64,000 nucleotides of DNA from Bacteroidota bacterium (GTDB taxonomy: Bacteria > Bacteroidota > Bacteroidia > Palsa-965): the NCBI GenBank assembly GCA_016194975.1, contig JACQAM010000022.1, forward strand, positions 62,001 through 126,000. Direction: 5' to 3'. Position 1 is the first letter of the stretch; each line of letters starts with the position of its first letter. Made by a program: the position numbers and the translations under genes. This document shows positions 32,894 to 41,279 of the stretch, piece by piece. Under the pieces are notes generated by a model. That model ran no database searches. It was not told the origin of the DNA and saw nothing but the letters and a program-made list of their open reading frames with translations.

Positions 32894-35800
32894 ATGGAAA
32901 TAAAGGGAAGCAGCTACGAAGTATTAATCGCGAAACTCGACGAGTTCATCCGCAAGTATTACAAAAATCAGTTGATACGCGGGTTGCTTTATGCGGGCGG
33001 AATTCTGTTGAGCGGGTTTCTCATTCTTGCAGTGCTGGAATATTTCGCCCATTTTGAGTCGCCGGTACGCCTTACCATTTTCTGGGGATTTCTTTCTGCA
33101 GCGGCCTATGTACTCACCCGGTTTGTTGCCATTCCATCATTCAAATTAAACCGCATCGGAAAAATTATTTCGCACGACGAAGCAGCATCTATTATCGGAA
33201 AACATTTTTCGAATGTGCAGGACAAGTTGCTCAATGTGCTTCAACTCCGGCGGAACGTTTCGACAGACGGAGCGAGTCCCGCGCTCATACATGCGAGCAT
33301 CGATCAGAAAATAAAAGAGCTGAAACCGGTTCCTTTCGCAGCGGCTATTGATCTTAAAGAAAACAGGAAACACGCAAAATTCATTCTCATTCCTTTCTTC
33401 ATCATTCTCGTTATTCTTTTTACCAATGCAGGAATGCTGGTTGAAAGTACGCGCCGGCTCGTGCACCCGGGCGAGGCGTATGAGACCATGGCTCCGTTTC
33501 GTTTCATCGTGAATGGAAATCAGCAGATGAAAGCTGTGGAGAATGAAGATTTCAAAGTGAATGTGAAACTTACGGGGCAGGAAATTCCGGAAACAGTTTA
33601 TTTGCTTGTCGATGGAAATGAATATAAACTCGAAAGAGAAAGCACGATCAATTTCAATTATATTTTCAGGAATATTCAGAAAGCAAAAACATTCCGCCTC
33701 TCGGCCGATGGATTTACTTCTAAGGAATACACGGTTGATGTTTTGCCGAATCCAATTGTCCTCAATTTTGATGTGTCGCTTCATTATCCGAAATACATTG
33801 GCAAAAAAGATGAAGTGATCCGCAACACCGGCGATCTTGTTGTTCCGTGTGGAACCACGATCACCTGGAATTTCAATACACGCGCTACCAAAAAGTTCAC
33901 GTTCAACATTGGCGATACTTCGTATGCGTTGCATTCAACGACAGAAAATATTTTTTCTTTCTCGAAGCGTTTACTCGAGAGCCGCAATTATTCTCTGCAC
34001 CCTGCCAATGAATTCATGAGCAGCAAAGATTCCATCCGTTACAGCATCAATGTCATCCCCGATCTTTTCCCGATGATCAGCGTCGATGAGAAAAAAGATT
34101 CCGCCTCGTCACTCAAACTTTATTTCAACGGGGAAGTGAAAGATGATTACGGATTCTCGCGTCTTGTTTTCCAGTATCACGCGCTCAACAAAAAAGATTC
34201 AACGGGGAAAATTCTCGATGAGAAAACACAAACGGTGAATCTGCCGGTGAACATTTCCCAGCAGCGCGACCAGTTCTATTATTTCTGGGATCTCGGAAAA
34301 CTCGGCATCAGTGCCGGCGATGAGATAGAATATTATTTTGAAATATGGGATAACGATGGAGTGCACGGAGCAAAATCAACGCGCACGCAGCGAATGATCT
34401 TTCACGCCCCCACCAAAAAAGATCTCGAAGAGCAGAACGATAAAAATAATCAGCAGACCTCCGATCAGCTTGAGCAGAGTTTGCAGGATGCACAGGCGTT
34501 GCAAAAAGACATAGACAACATGTATAAGAAACTCATGGAGAAGAAAAATCTTTCATGGGAAGACAAAAAGCAAATCGAAGATCTGAAAAACCGCCAGCAG
34601 GATCTGCAGCAGAAAATAGATGCACTCAAGCAGAAAAATGCAGAGAACACAAATCAGCAGCAGGAATTTCAGCCGAATGATCCCAATGCCGCAGCAGAAC
34701 AACAGCAGATCCAGGATCTCTTCGATCAGCTTTCCACTGAAGACATGAAAAAGATGGTGGATCAATTGCAGCAGTTGTTGCAGAATTCCGATAAAGACAA
34801 AACGCAACAGGCGCTCGATAAGATGAAACAGGAAAACAAGGATGCGCAGAAAGATCTTGATCGAACATTGAATCTTTTTAAAGACATGATGGTGCAGCAG
34901 AAATTAGACGATGCAATAAAAGAGTTGAATCAGATGCAGCAACAACAGGACTCGCTTGCAAAAAAATCGGATCAGAATAATCTGAATAAACAAGACAAGG
35001 AGGATTTGAAAAAAGCACAGGACTCGCTCAATAAACAATTCAGTGATTTCCGCCAGAAAATGGATCAGATCGAACAGATGAATAATGAACTGGAAGTTCC
35101 TCACAACATTCCCAATACTGATCTCCAGGAAATGCAGATTCAGCAGCAGCAACGGGAAGGCACGCAGAATCTGAATGAAGGTTCTCCGAAAAAAGCATCG
35201 CCAAGTCAGAAAAGTGCGGCGCAGAAAATGGAAGAACTTTCACAGCAACTTGCAGAGGCACAAAAAGAGATGAATGCAGAAGAGCAGTCGGAAGACATGC
35301 AGGCCATTCGCCAATTACTTTCCAATTTGTTGCAGCTTTCGTTCGACCAGGAAGCGCTCATGAACCAGGTGAAGAATACCAATGTGAATGATCCGCAGTA
35401 TCCCGATCTTGCACGTCAGCAGAAAAAACTGAAAGACGATTCGAAAATGATCGAGGATTCACTTCTTGCGCTCAGCAAACGCAATCCACTCATTTCTCCA
35501 ATGGTAAATCGCTCCATAACGGATATCAATATGAATATGGAACGTTCGCAGAATGCACTCAGCGATCGAAATGTGGGCGAAGCGCAGGCACGCGAACAAC
35601 TCACTATGAAATCCATCAATGATCTTGCATTGATGCTGAATCAATCGCTCGAGAGTATGATGGCGCAGCAGAATCAGCAGAATAAATCGCAGTGTAGCGG
35701 AGGAAAATGCAACAAGCCGGGCAATGGAAAGAAAAATAAACCGGGCATGTCGAGTTTGAGACAAATGCAACAGCAGGTGAATGACCAGATGATCAAACTG

Positions 35801-36244
35801 CAGGGACAGGGAAACGCAAGTGCAGAAGAACTGGCTAAACTTGCGGCGCAGCAGGAATACATTCGCCGCATGCTGGAAGAAGCAGCAAAAGATAATCCTA
35901 AAGAAGAAGGCGGACCCAAACCGGGCGGACAAACTCAAAAGGACATGGAAGAATCCGAATCGGATCTCGTGAATAAGCAGATCACCGCAGAAACCATTAA
36001 ACGCCAGCAACAGATTCTCGACAAGATGCTGGAGTATGAAAAAGCCGAAAAAGAGCGTGAAATGGATAATGAAAGGCAATCAAATGAAGCAAAAAATGAG
36101 CAGGAGAGTAACCCTAATGGATTTTCTGAGTATAACAGGCAGAAACAGAAAGAAGCAGAGCTTTTGAGGACCGTTCCCCCGGCGCTTTCTCCTTTCTATA
36201 AGAACAAAGTGAACGTCTACTTTAATGGCGTAGAGCAAAAATGA
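32894..36244 (+). CDS. DUF4175 membrane protein with long Gln-rich coiled coil
   Basis: 1116 residues. Two membrane helices near residues 25-75 (LIRGLLYAGGILLSGFLILA) and a third near 155-178 (KFILIPFFIILVILFTNAG). Residues 180-500 form Ig-like beta domains (FRFIVNGNQQMKAVENED, VNVKLTGQEIPETVYLLVDG). Residues about 510-1090 are an extremely Gln/Lys/Asp-rich coiled coil (QDLQQKIDALKQKN, QQQIQDLFDQLSTEDMKKM). This matches DUF4175 of Bacteroidota, of unknown function. It overlaps the next gene by four bases (ATGA) and heads a conserved-looking run to mnmG. Confidence 0.88.
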   Translation: MEIKGSSYEVLIAKLDEFIRKYYKNQLIRGLLYAGGILLSGFLILAVLEYFAHFESPVRLTIFWGFLSAAAYVLTRFVAIPSFKLNRIGKIISHDEAASIIGKHFSNVQDKLLNVLQLRRNVSTDGASPALIHASIDQKIKELKPVPFAAAIDLKENRKHAKFILIPFFIILVILFTNAGMLVESTRRLVHPGEAYETMAPFRFIVNGNQQMKAVENEDFKVNVKLTGQEIPETVYLLVDGNEYKLERESTINFNYIFRNIQKAKTFRLSADGFTSKEYTVDVLPNPIVLNFDVSLHYPKYIGKKDEVIRNTGDLVVPCGTTITWNFNTRATKKFTFNIGDTSYALHSTTENIFSFSKRLLESRNYSLHPANEFMSSKDSIRYSINVIPDLFPMISVDEKKDSASSLKLYFNGEVKDDYGFSRLVFQYHALNKKDSTGKILDEKTQTVNLPVNISQQRDQFYYFWDLGKLGISAGDEIEYYFEIWDNDGVHGAKSTRTQRMIFHAPTKKDLEEQNDKNNQQTSDQLEQSLQDAQALQKDIDNMYKKLMEKKNLSWEDKKQIEDLKNRQQDLQQKIDALKQKNAENTNQQQEFQPNDPNAAAEQQQIQDLFDQLSTEDMKKMVDQLQQLLQNSDKDKTQQALDKMKQENKDAQKDLDRTLNLFKDMMVQQKLDDAIKELNQMQQQQDSLAKKSDQNNLNKQDKEDLKKAQDSLNKQFSDFRQKMDQIEQMNNELEVPHNIPNTDLQEMQIQQQQREGTQNLNEGSPKKASPSQKSAAQKMEELSQQLAEAQKEMNAEEQSEDMQAIRQLLSNLLQLSFDQEALMNQVKNTNVNDPQYPDLARQQKKLKDDSKMIEDSLLALSKRNPLISPMVNRSITDINMNMERSQNALSDRNVGEAQAREQLTMKSINDLALMLNQSLESMMAQQNQQNKSQCSGGKCNKPGNGKKNKPGMSSLRQMQQQVNDQMIKLQGQGNASAEELAKLAAQQEYIRRMLEEAAKDNPKEEGGPKPGGQTQKDMEESESDLVNKQITAETIKRQQQILDKMLEYEKAEKEREMDNERQSNEAKNEQESNPNGFSEYNRQKQKEAELLRTVPPALSPFYKNKVNVYFNGVEQK

Positions 36245-36669
36245 CCCATGCAGAAGAAATGATCAGGGAGCAAAAAATATCGTTCCCGTCTGTTGCCGAC
36301 AACATTGGACTTGTAGAGAAACTCGTAAACGAGATTTGTGTTTCCCACCATGTGCCCGAAGACCACTACGGAAATATTCTCGTCGCAGTTACCGAAGCAG
36401 TGAACAATGCCATTCAACACGGAAATAAACTCGACCCCGGAAAAAAGGTTGACTTGAGTTTTTCTGCCGATGAGCGGCGTCTTTCTTTCCAGGTTTCTGA
36501 CCAGGGAGAAGGATTTAATTTCACGAGCCTGCCCGATCCTACCAATCCGGAAAATCTTGAAAAACCAAATGGCCGCGGCGTGTTCCTCATGAAACATCTT
36601 GCCGATAAAGTGGAATTCTCCAATGAAGGAAGAACAGTGCTGTTGAATTTCAATATTTCCGGAAACTAA
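36241..36669 (+). CDS. RsbW-like ATP-binding protein (anti-sigma regulatory kinase family)
   Basis: 142 residues of a single GHKL ATPase domain: N box AVTEAVNNAIQHGNK, G1 SDQGEGFNF, G2 GRGVFLMKHLADKVEFSN. This is the layout of serine-kinase anti-sigma factors, but no sigma-B partner is here. In Bacteroidota such genes stand between DUF4175 and ybeY; the target is unknown. Its start overlaps the DUF4175 stop. Confidence 0.88.
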   Translation: MTHAEEMIREQKISFPSVADNIGLVEKLVNEICVSHHVPEDHYGNILVAVTEAVNNAIQHGNKLDPGKKVDLSFSADERRLSFQVSDQGEGFNFTSLPDPTNPENLEKPNGRGVFLMKHLADKVEFSNEGRTVLLNFNISGN

Positions 36670-36729
36670 TAGCGGCTTCTTTTTACTTTGACCGCAAAAC
36701 CCTCCATTTCTAAAAAACGAATAAATGAT

Positions 36730-37185
36730 GTGGCGAAAAAGAATATTGTTTTCCCCCGGTTTAATTTTTATTCCCGCCATCAGAAATTCTTACTGCGAAA
36801 AAAGAATCTTATTGGCGCGTGGTTAATCACGGTTGCTGCATGTCACAAAAGGAAGATTAGTCAGCTTGATTATATTTTTGTTTCAGATTCAGAATTGTTG
36901 CTGATGAATAAAAATTTTCTGGGGCACAATTATTTTACAGACGTGATCACGTTTGATTATTCCACTGGATCTGGAATGAAAAATTTGGTAAGCGGAGAAA
37001 TATATATCAGCGTTGATCGTGTGAAGGAAAATGCTTCGAAATATAAAATTGAATTCCACGAGGAACTTCACCGCGTTATGGCACATGGATTGCTGCATTT
37101 GTGCGGACTTCGCGACAAGTCATTGACCCAGGTTTTGTCAATGAGAAACGCCGAAGAAAAAGCGTTAGTTTTACGCAAGTTCTAA
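36730..37185 (+). CDS. ybeY: rRNA maturation factor / endoribonuclease YbeY
   Basis: 151 residues from a GTG at 36730. A TTG at 36688 would give 165 residues but lies within a TACTTTG -7-like box, so I prefer the GTG. The metal-binding motif reads EELHRVMAHGLLHLCGLRDK; the third ligand position is D/K rather than H, as is usual in Bacteroidota YbeY. The preceding YFTDVITFDYS strand is typical. YbeY acts in 16S rRNA 3'-end maturation. The gene lies between the RsbW-like gene and mnmG. Confidence 0.9.
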   Translation: MAKKNIVFPRFNFYSRHQKFLLRKKNLIGAWLITVAACHKRKISQLDYIFVSDSELLLMNKNFLGHNYFTDVITFDYSTGSGMKNLVSGEIYISVDRVKENASKYKIEFHEELHRVMAHGLLHLCGLRDKSLTQVLSMRNAEEKALVLRKF

Positions 37186-37196
37186 ATTGTCTCAAC

Positions 37197-37646
37197 ATGA
37201 AAAAAGTAATTACACTATTTTCCTGCTTAGCTGTTTCGTTTGCATTTGCGCAAACAAAGACCACTAGCACTACCACAACGACCACAACCGCATCAAGCAC
37301 AGGTGCTCTTTCTGAAAAGGCAAAACAACTTTGTAAAACATGGACGTTATCCAAGACCGAGAATTTCGGCGATCAACACGACCCAACTGCAGAGCAAAAA
37401 GGAGATAAACTCAGCATAATGGATAATGGGCAATATCAATTTGTGTATAACGGAACTTCAGAAAGCGGAACGTGGACGCTGGACAAATCTAATGTTTGGC
37501 TTACACTCACCTCTTCTACCGGGACCGTAAAAAAACTGAAGATCCTCGAGCAAACGGAAACATCTCTAAAAGTGGATTACCGTGATGAGATCGACATTCA
37601 CAATTTTCTTTATTATTCGGCAGGTTCTTCCTCAAAAAAACAGTAA
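37197..37646 (+). CDS. Lipocalin-like secreted protein
   Basis: 149 residues. Signal peptide ends FAFAQ, then a Thr-rich spacer, then the lipocalin-like motif LCKTWTLSKTENFGD and strands (YQFVYNGTSESGTWTLDK, VWLTLTSSTGTVKKLKIL). It starts 12 bases after ybeY and interrupts the ybeY-mnmG neighbourhood. An earlier in-frame start overlapping ybeY is not credible. Function unknown. Confidence 0.72.
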   Translation: MKKVITLFSCLAVSFAFAQTKTTSTTTTTTTASSTGALSEKAKQLCKTWTLSKTENFGDQHDPTAEQKGDKLSIMDNGQYQFVYNGTSESGTWTLDKSNVWLTLTSSTGTVKKLKILEQTETSLKVDYRDEIDIHNFLYYSAGSSSKKQ

Positions 37647-37703
37647 TTCCGAAATTTTCCACTACAAACATTTCTTAGAATAGACTGGTATTTTTCTTAA
37701 GCG

Positions 37704-37711
37704 TAACTTTG
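37704..37711 (+). promoter_or_regulatory. -7 box TAACTTTG before mnmG
   Basis: Perfect TAnnTTTG, six bases before the ATG; no clear -33 box. Confidence 0.5.
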
Positions 37712-37717
37712 TGCGCA

Positions 37718-39583
37718 ATGCTTAAGGAATATGATGTTATTGTTGTTGGCGCTGGCCATGCGGGCTGTGAAGCTGCTGCTGCTGCTGCCAATCTTGGATC
37801 CAGCGTTCTTCTGATAACGATGAATATGCAGACCATTGCACAAATGAGCTGCAATCCTGCAATGGGAGGAATTGGGAAAGGACAAATAATTCGGGAGATC
37901 GATGCATTAGGAGGATATTCCGGAATTGTTTCCGACAAGACCGCCATTCAATTCAGAATGCTTAATAAATCGAAAGGCGCGGCCATGTGGAGTCCGCGCG
38001 TTCAGAGCGACAGAATGCGTTTCGCGGAAGAATGGCGTTTGATGCTGGAGGCCACCCCCAATCTAGATTTCTGGCAGGACATAGTTTCTGCGCTTATAAT
38101 AAAAAATGGTGCAGTGGAAGGCGTTGTTACCGGAATGGGAATTGAAATAAAATCCAGGGCTGTAATTCTTACTAATGGAACATTTTTAAATGGAATTATT
38201 CATATTGGAGAAAAACAATTTGGCGGGGGCCGTAGCGGAGAAAAATCTTCATTAGGAATAACCGAGCAGATGAATCAATTAGGGTTCAAAAGCGGGAGAA
38301 TGAAAACAGGAACCCCACCGAGGGTAGACGGACGATCGCTCGATTATACGGTTATGGAGGAACAAAAGGGCGATGTGGCACCGGCTAAGTTTTCTTTCTC
38401 CGATGAAACAAAACCGTTAGATGAGCAGCGGTCTTGTCACATTACTTATACAAATCAAGAAGTGCACGATATCCTGCAAACAGGTTTTGAAAAGTCGCCA
38501 ATGTATTCCGGGAGAATTCAAGGAATAGGTCCTCGCTATTGTCCATCCATTGAAGATAAGATTACCAGATTTGCGGATAAGGACAGACATCAAATTTTCG
38601 TGGAGCCAGAAGGCTGGAGGACTATTGAAATTTATGTGAATGGATTTTCCACTTCGCTTCCAGAAGAAGTACAAATAAAAGCTTTAAAAAGAATAAAGGG
38701 CTTTCAACACGCTAAACTCTTCCGTCCTGGTTATGCAATAGAGTATGATTATTTTCCACCTGTTCAGCTCTACCAAACTTTGCAGACTAAATTGGTTAAA
38801 AGACTCTTTTTCGCTGGGCAAATTAATGGAACTACTGGATATGAGGAGGCGGCATGTCAGGGATTAATGGCCGGAATAAATGCCCACCTGTTGGTTCACA
38901 CCTCCGAAGAATTCATTCTCAAAAGATCTGAAGCTTATATCGGAGTTTTGATTGATGACCTTGTTACAAAAGGTACAGACGAACCGTACAGAATGTTCAC
39001 TTCAAGAGCTGAGTATAGAATTTTACTTAGACAAGATAATGCTGATGTAAGGCTGACACCAAAGGGTTATCATATAGGATTAGTTTCTCGAAAAAGGATG
39101 AATGCACTAAATGGGAAGATTTCTGAGGCCAATAGTATTATCGAACATTTTAAAAGCCAAAGCGTTTTGCCCAATGAAATTAACGCATTCCTGGAAGGAA
39201 AAAACTCAGTACCAATTAAATCTAATCAGAAATTATTCAATGTGCTTTCTAGGCCGGGAATCGATATCAATTCGATGATCGGGAGCATTCCTGATCTTAA
39301 GGAAAAATTTACCACGTATTTACCCGAACATATTACGTACGCTGAGATATTAATGAAATATGAAGGATACATCAAGAGAGAAAATGAACTTGCATTAAAA
39401 TTATCGAGATTAGACAGCCTGATAATTGATTCTTCGTTCGATTACGAACCGATGACCTCACTATCATATGAAGCGAGAGAAAAATTATCAAAATTAAAAC
39501 CCACTACCATCGGACAGGCCGCGAGAATCAGCGGAATTAGCCCTGCGGACATTTCCATACTTCTGGTTTACTTAGGCCGTTGA
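37718..39583 (+). CDS. mnmG: tRNA uridine-5-carboxymethylaminomethyl(34) synthesis enzyme MnmG (GidA)
   Basis: 621 residues from MLKEYDVIVVGAGHAGCEAA, the FAD-binding GxGxxG motif. Further marks: MSCNPAMGGIGKGQIIREID, TGTPPRVD, FFAGQINGTTGYEEAACQGLMAGINA, and the C-terminal helical domain that contacts MnmE. With MnmE it modifies the wobble uridine of several tRNAs. The 3' half is visibly richer in A and T than the 5' half. It is followed by a 371-base gap with parS-like palindromes, recalling the gidA-oriC neighbourhood of many bacteria. Confidence 0.97.
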   Translation: MLKEYDVIVVGAGHAGCEAAAAAANLGSSVLLITMNMQTIAQMSCNPAMGGIGKGQIIREIDALGGYSGIVSDKTAIQFRMLNKSKGAAMWSPRVQSDRMRFAEEWRLMLEATPNLDFWQDIVSALIIKNGAVEGVVTGMGIEIKSRAVILTNGTFLNGIIHIGEKQFGGGRSGEKSSLGITEQMNQLGFKSGRMKTGTPPRVDGRSLDYTVMEEQKGDVAPAKFSFSDETKPLDEQRSCHITYTNQEVHDILQTGFEKSPMYSGRIQGIGPRYCPSIEDKITRFADKDRHQIFVEPEGWRTIEIYVNGFSTSLPEEVQIKALKRIKGFQHAKLFRPGYAIEYDYFPPVQLYQTLQTKLVKRLFFAGQINGTTGYEEAACQGLMAGINAHLLVHTSEEFILKRSEAYIGVLIDDLVTKGTDEPYRMFTSRAEYRILLRQDNADVRLTPKGYHIGLVSRKRMNALNGKISEANSIIEHFKSQSVLPNEINAFLEGKNSVPIKSNQKLFNVLSRPGIDINSMIGSIPDLKEKFTTYLPEHITYAEILMKYEGYIKRENELALKLSRLDSLIIDSSFDYEPMTSLSYEAREKLSKLKPTTIGQAARISGISPADISILLVYLGR

Positions 39584-39703
39584 GAACCATTTGCAACTAT
39601 TGATTTCTTATCAATGCAATGTGTGAATTTTGAAGAGCTAATTCCTCAATGATTATTCTTGCATTTAGCCGAAAACGAAATACCATTCCGATAAGTTTAT
39701 TTG

Positions 39704-39719
39704 AGTTTCACGTGAAACA
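39704..39719. other. parS-like site 1
   Basis: AGTTTCACGTGAAACA matches the parS consensus TGTTTCACGTGAAACA at 15 of 16 positions. Confidence 0.75.
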
Positions 39720-39832
39720 GAGCCATGTCCGCTTCGGAATAAATGGCATTGATAATTTACATAATATTTCTATAAATAATTGATTAAAAATTAGTTATAT
39801 ATATTCTAAAAATTAATAATATACTAAAAACT

Positions 39833-39868
39833 TAATAATTATTGTTCCACGTGGAACAATAATTATTA
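39833..39868. other. parS-like site 2 inside a 36-bp perfect palindrome
   Basis: The core TGTTCCACGTGGAACA (39843-39858) is a parS variant, and symmetry continues for ten more bases on each side, so 39833-39850 is the exact reverse complement of 39851-39868. Confidence 0.78.
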
Positions 39869-39879
39869 CCATAATAAAT

Positions 39880-39888
39880 TGTGGATAA
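39880..39888 (-). other. DnaA box
   Basis: TGTGGATAA, the exact complement of the TTATCCACA consensus. Confidence 0.55.
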
Positions 39889-39913
39889 AAATAATAAATA
39901 AATTATCATAAAT

Positions 39914-39930
39914 ATACTGTTATACAGTAT
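39914..39930. promoter_or_regulatory. Inverted repeat ATACTGT-TAT-ACAGTAT
   Basis: Seven-base perfect arms, 24 bases before the methyltransferase start; possible operator. Confidence 0.4.
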
Positions 39931-39954
39931 GTTTATGTACTTTTAAAAATCTTT

Positions 39955-40833
39955 ATGAATAAAATATCAAGCTGTCCAATTTGTCATGAAAAAAAGTCCG
40001 ACAGAGTATTTGTCTGTATGGACTTCACTGTATCAAAAGAAGAATTCGATATCAGGAGATGTTTGTCATGTGGATTCACATTTACTGATCCCAGGCCCGA
40101 CAATAAGGATCTTGGAAAATATTATGAATCCGAAGAATACATTTCTCATTCCAATAAGAAGAAGGGATTTATTAGCGCAGTCTACCAGCGAGTGAGGAGG
40201 ATAACTCTGAACAGAAAGCTGGATTTGATAAATAAAATTCGAGCTAAAAGTAAACTTCTTGACATCGGCTGTGGGACAGGTGAATTTTTGAATAAATGCA
40301 AGGTAGATGGATGGAATGTTGTGGGTGTTGAACCAAGTTCTCTCGCAAGGAAACAATGCGTAGAAAATTTTCATCTTGATGTCAAACAAGAAGAAGAATT
40401 AAAAAGCTTGCCAAAAAACTCTTTCGACGTTGTTACAATGTGGCACGTTCTTGAACATGTGCCGGGATTGAACGAGAGAATTCAGGAAATAAAAGGAATC
40501 CTGAAAGATAATGGTGTGCTTATTATCGCGGTTCCCAACAGAAATTCGTTTGACGCCGATTACTACAAGGAATTCTGGGCGGCTTATGATGTTCCCCGCC
40601 ACCTTTGGCATTTCAATGCGAATGATATGAGAAAATTAATGGAAAAGAATGAAATGAAAATAGAGCAGATTCTTCCTATGAAATTTGACAGCTATTATGT
40701 TTCACTGCTTAGCGAAAAAAATAAAACAGGTAAGATGAATTTATTAAGGGCGTTTATCAACGGGTGGAAATCAAACCGAAAAGCCGGCAAGGAACGCTAT
40801 TCAAGTTTAATTTATATCATCCGCAATCAATAA
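39955..40833 (+). CDS. Class I SAM-dependent methyltransferase with N-terminal zinc-ribbon
   Basis: 292 residues. The N-terminus has CPICHEK and CLSCGFTFTDPRP, a four-cysteine zinc-ribbon-like module. The methyltransferase motif I is LLDIGCGTGEFLNKC, followed by the acidic GVEPS and WHVLEHVPGL. This form is common for methyltransferases of glycan or lipid pathways and is often found after mnmG in Bacteroidota. The gene is AT-rich like the preceding gap. Substrate unknown. Confidence 0.85.
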   Translation: MNKISSCPICHEKKSDRVFVCMDFTVSKEEFDIRRCLSCGFTFTDPRPDNKDLGKYYESEEYISHSNKKKGFISAVYQRVRRITLNRKLDLINKIRAKSKLLDIGCGTGEFLNKCKVDGWNVVGVEPSSLARKQCVENFHLDVKQEEELKSLPKNSFDVVTMWHVLEHVPGLNERIQEIKGILKDNGVLIIAVPNRNSFDADYYKEFWAAYDVPRHLWHFNANDMRKLMEKNEMKIEQILPMKFDSYYVSLLSEKNKTGKMNLLRAFINGWKSNRKAGKERYSSLIYIIRNQ

Positions 40834-40835
40834 TT

Positions 40836-41207
40836 ATGAAAGGATTCTATTCCATTATTCTCCTTGTTATTTCAAATTCATTTATGACTTTGGCCTGGTA
40901 CGGCCATTTGAAATTCAAAGATTGGAATTGGTTTATGAAATCGGGATTAATCGGATTTATTCTGATCAGTTGGGGAATTGCGTTTTTTGAATATTGTTTT
41001 CAGGTTCCGGCGAATCGTATAGGTTTTAAAGATTTTGGTGGACCTTTTTCGATGCTGCAGTTAAAAGTGATCCAGGAGGTGGTTTCTCTTTTGGTTTTCT
41101 CATTCTTTGCCGTGGTTGTGCTTAAGCAAGGAGGACTTCAATGGAATCACCTCCTCGGATTTTTTTTCCTGGTACTGGCTGTATTTTTTGTGTTTATAAA
41201 GACGTAA
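40836..41207 (+). CDS. DMT-family small membrane protein (DUF486)
   Basis: 123 residues from MKGFYSIILLVISNSFMTLAWYGHLKF, two bases after the methyltransferase stop. Four membrane helices and the markers AWYGHLKFKD, WGIAFFEYCFQVPANRIGF and LKVIQEVVSLLVFSFFAV are characteristic of DUF486, a branch of the drug/metabolite transporter group. Substrate unknown. Confidence 0.92.
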   Translation: MKGFYSIILLVISNSFMTLAWYGHLKFKDWNWFMKSGLIGFILISWGIAFFEYCFQVPANRIGFKDFGGPFSMLQLKVIQEVVSLLVFSFFAVVVLKQGGLQWNHLLGFFFLVLAVFFVFIKT

Positions 41208-41279
41208 TAAATTTTCACCGCTATTTTTTTTCGGCAATAATAATCGATGATTTTTGTTCTAATCTTTCCCCGATCTTAA

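Larger units (their letters stand above)
39584..39954. other. AT-rich intergenic region; candidate centromere / replication origin
   Basis: No gene. It holds two parS-like palindromes (39704-39719, 39833-39868), a perfect DnaA box (39880-39888), a ten-base inverted repeat pair (39608-39617 with 39746-39755), long A/T runs (about 39760-39840) and a 7-3-7 inverted repeat (39914-39930). Origin function is inference; the parS assignment rests on the match to the known ParB consensus. Confidence 0.6.

Noticed and set aside
33146-33934. 262-residue open frame opposite the DUF4175 gene
   Set aside because: Antisense shadow of a clear coding gene; the predicted protein has no signal or family pattern.
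36730-37185. Loss of the third metal ligand in YbeY
   Set aside because: The D/K form of this position is usual for Bacteroidota YbeY, so it is not an anomaly.
39608-39755. TTATCAATGC and GCATTGATAA as DnaA boxes
   Set aside because: They deviate from TTATNCACA at two or more key positions; recorded only as an inverted repeat.
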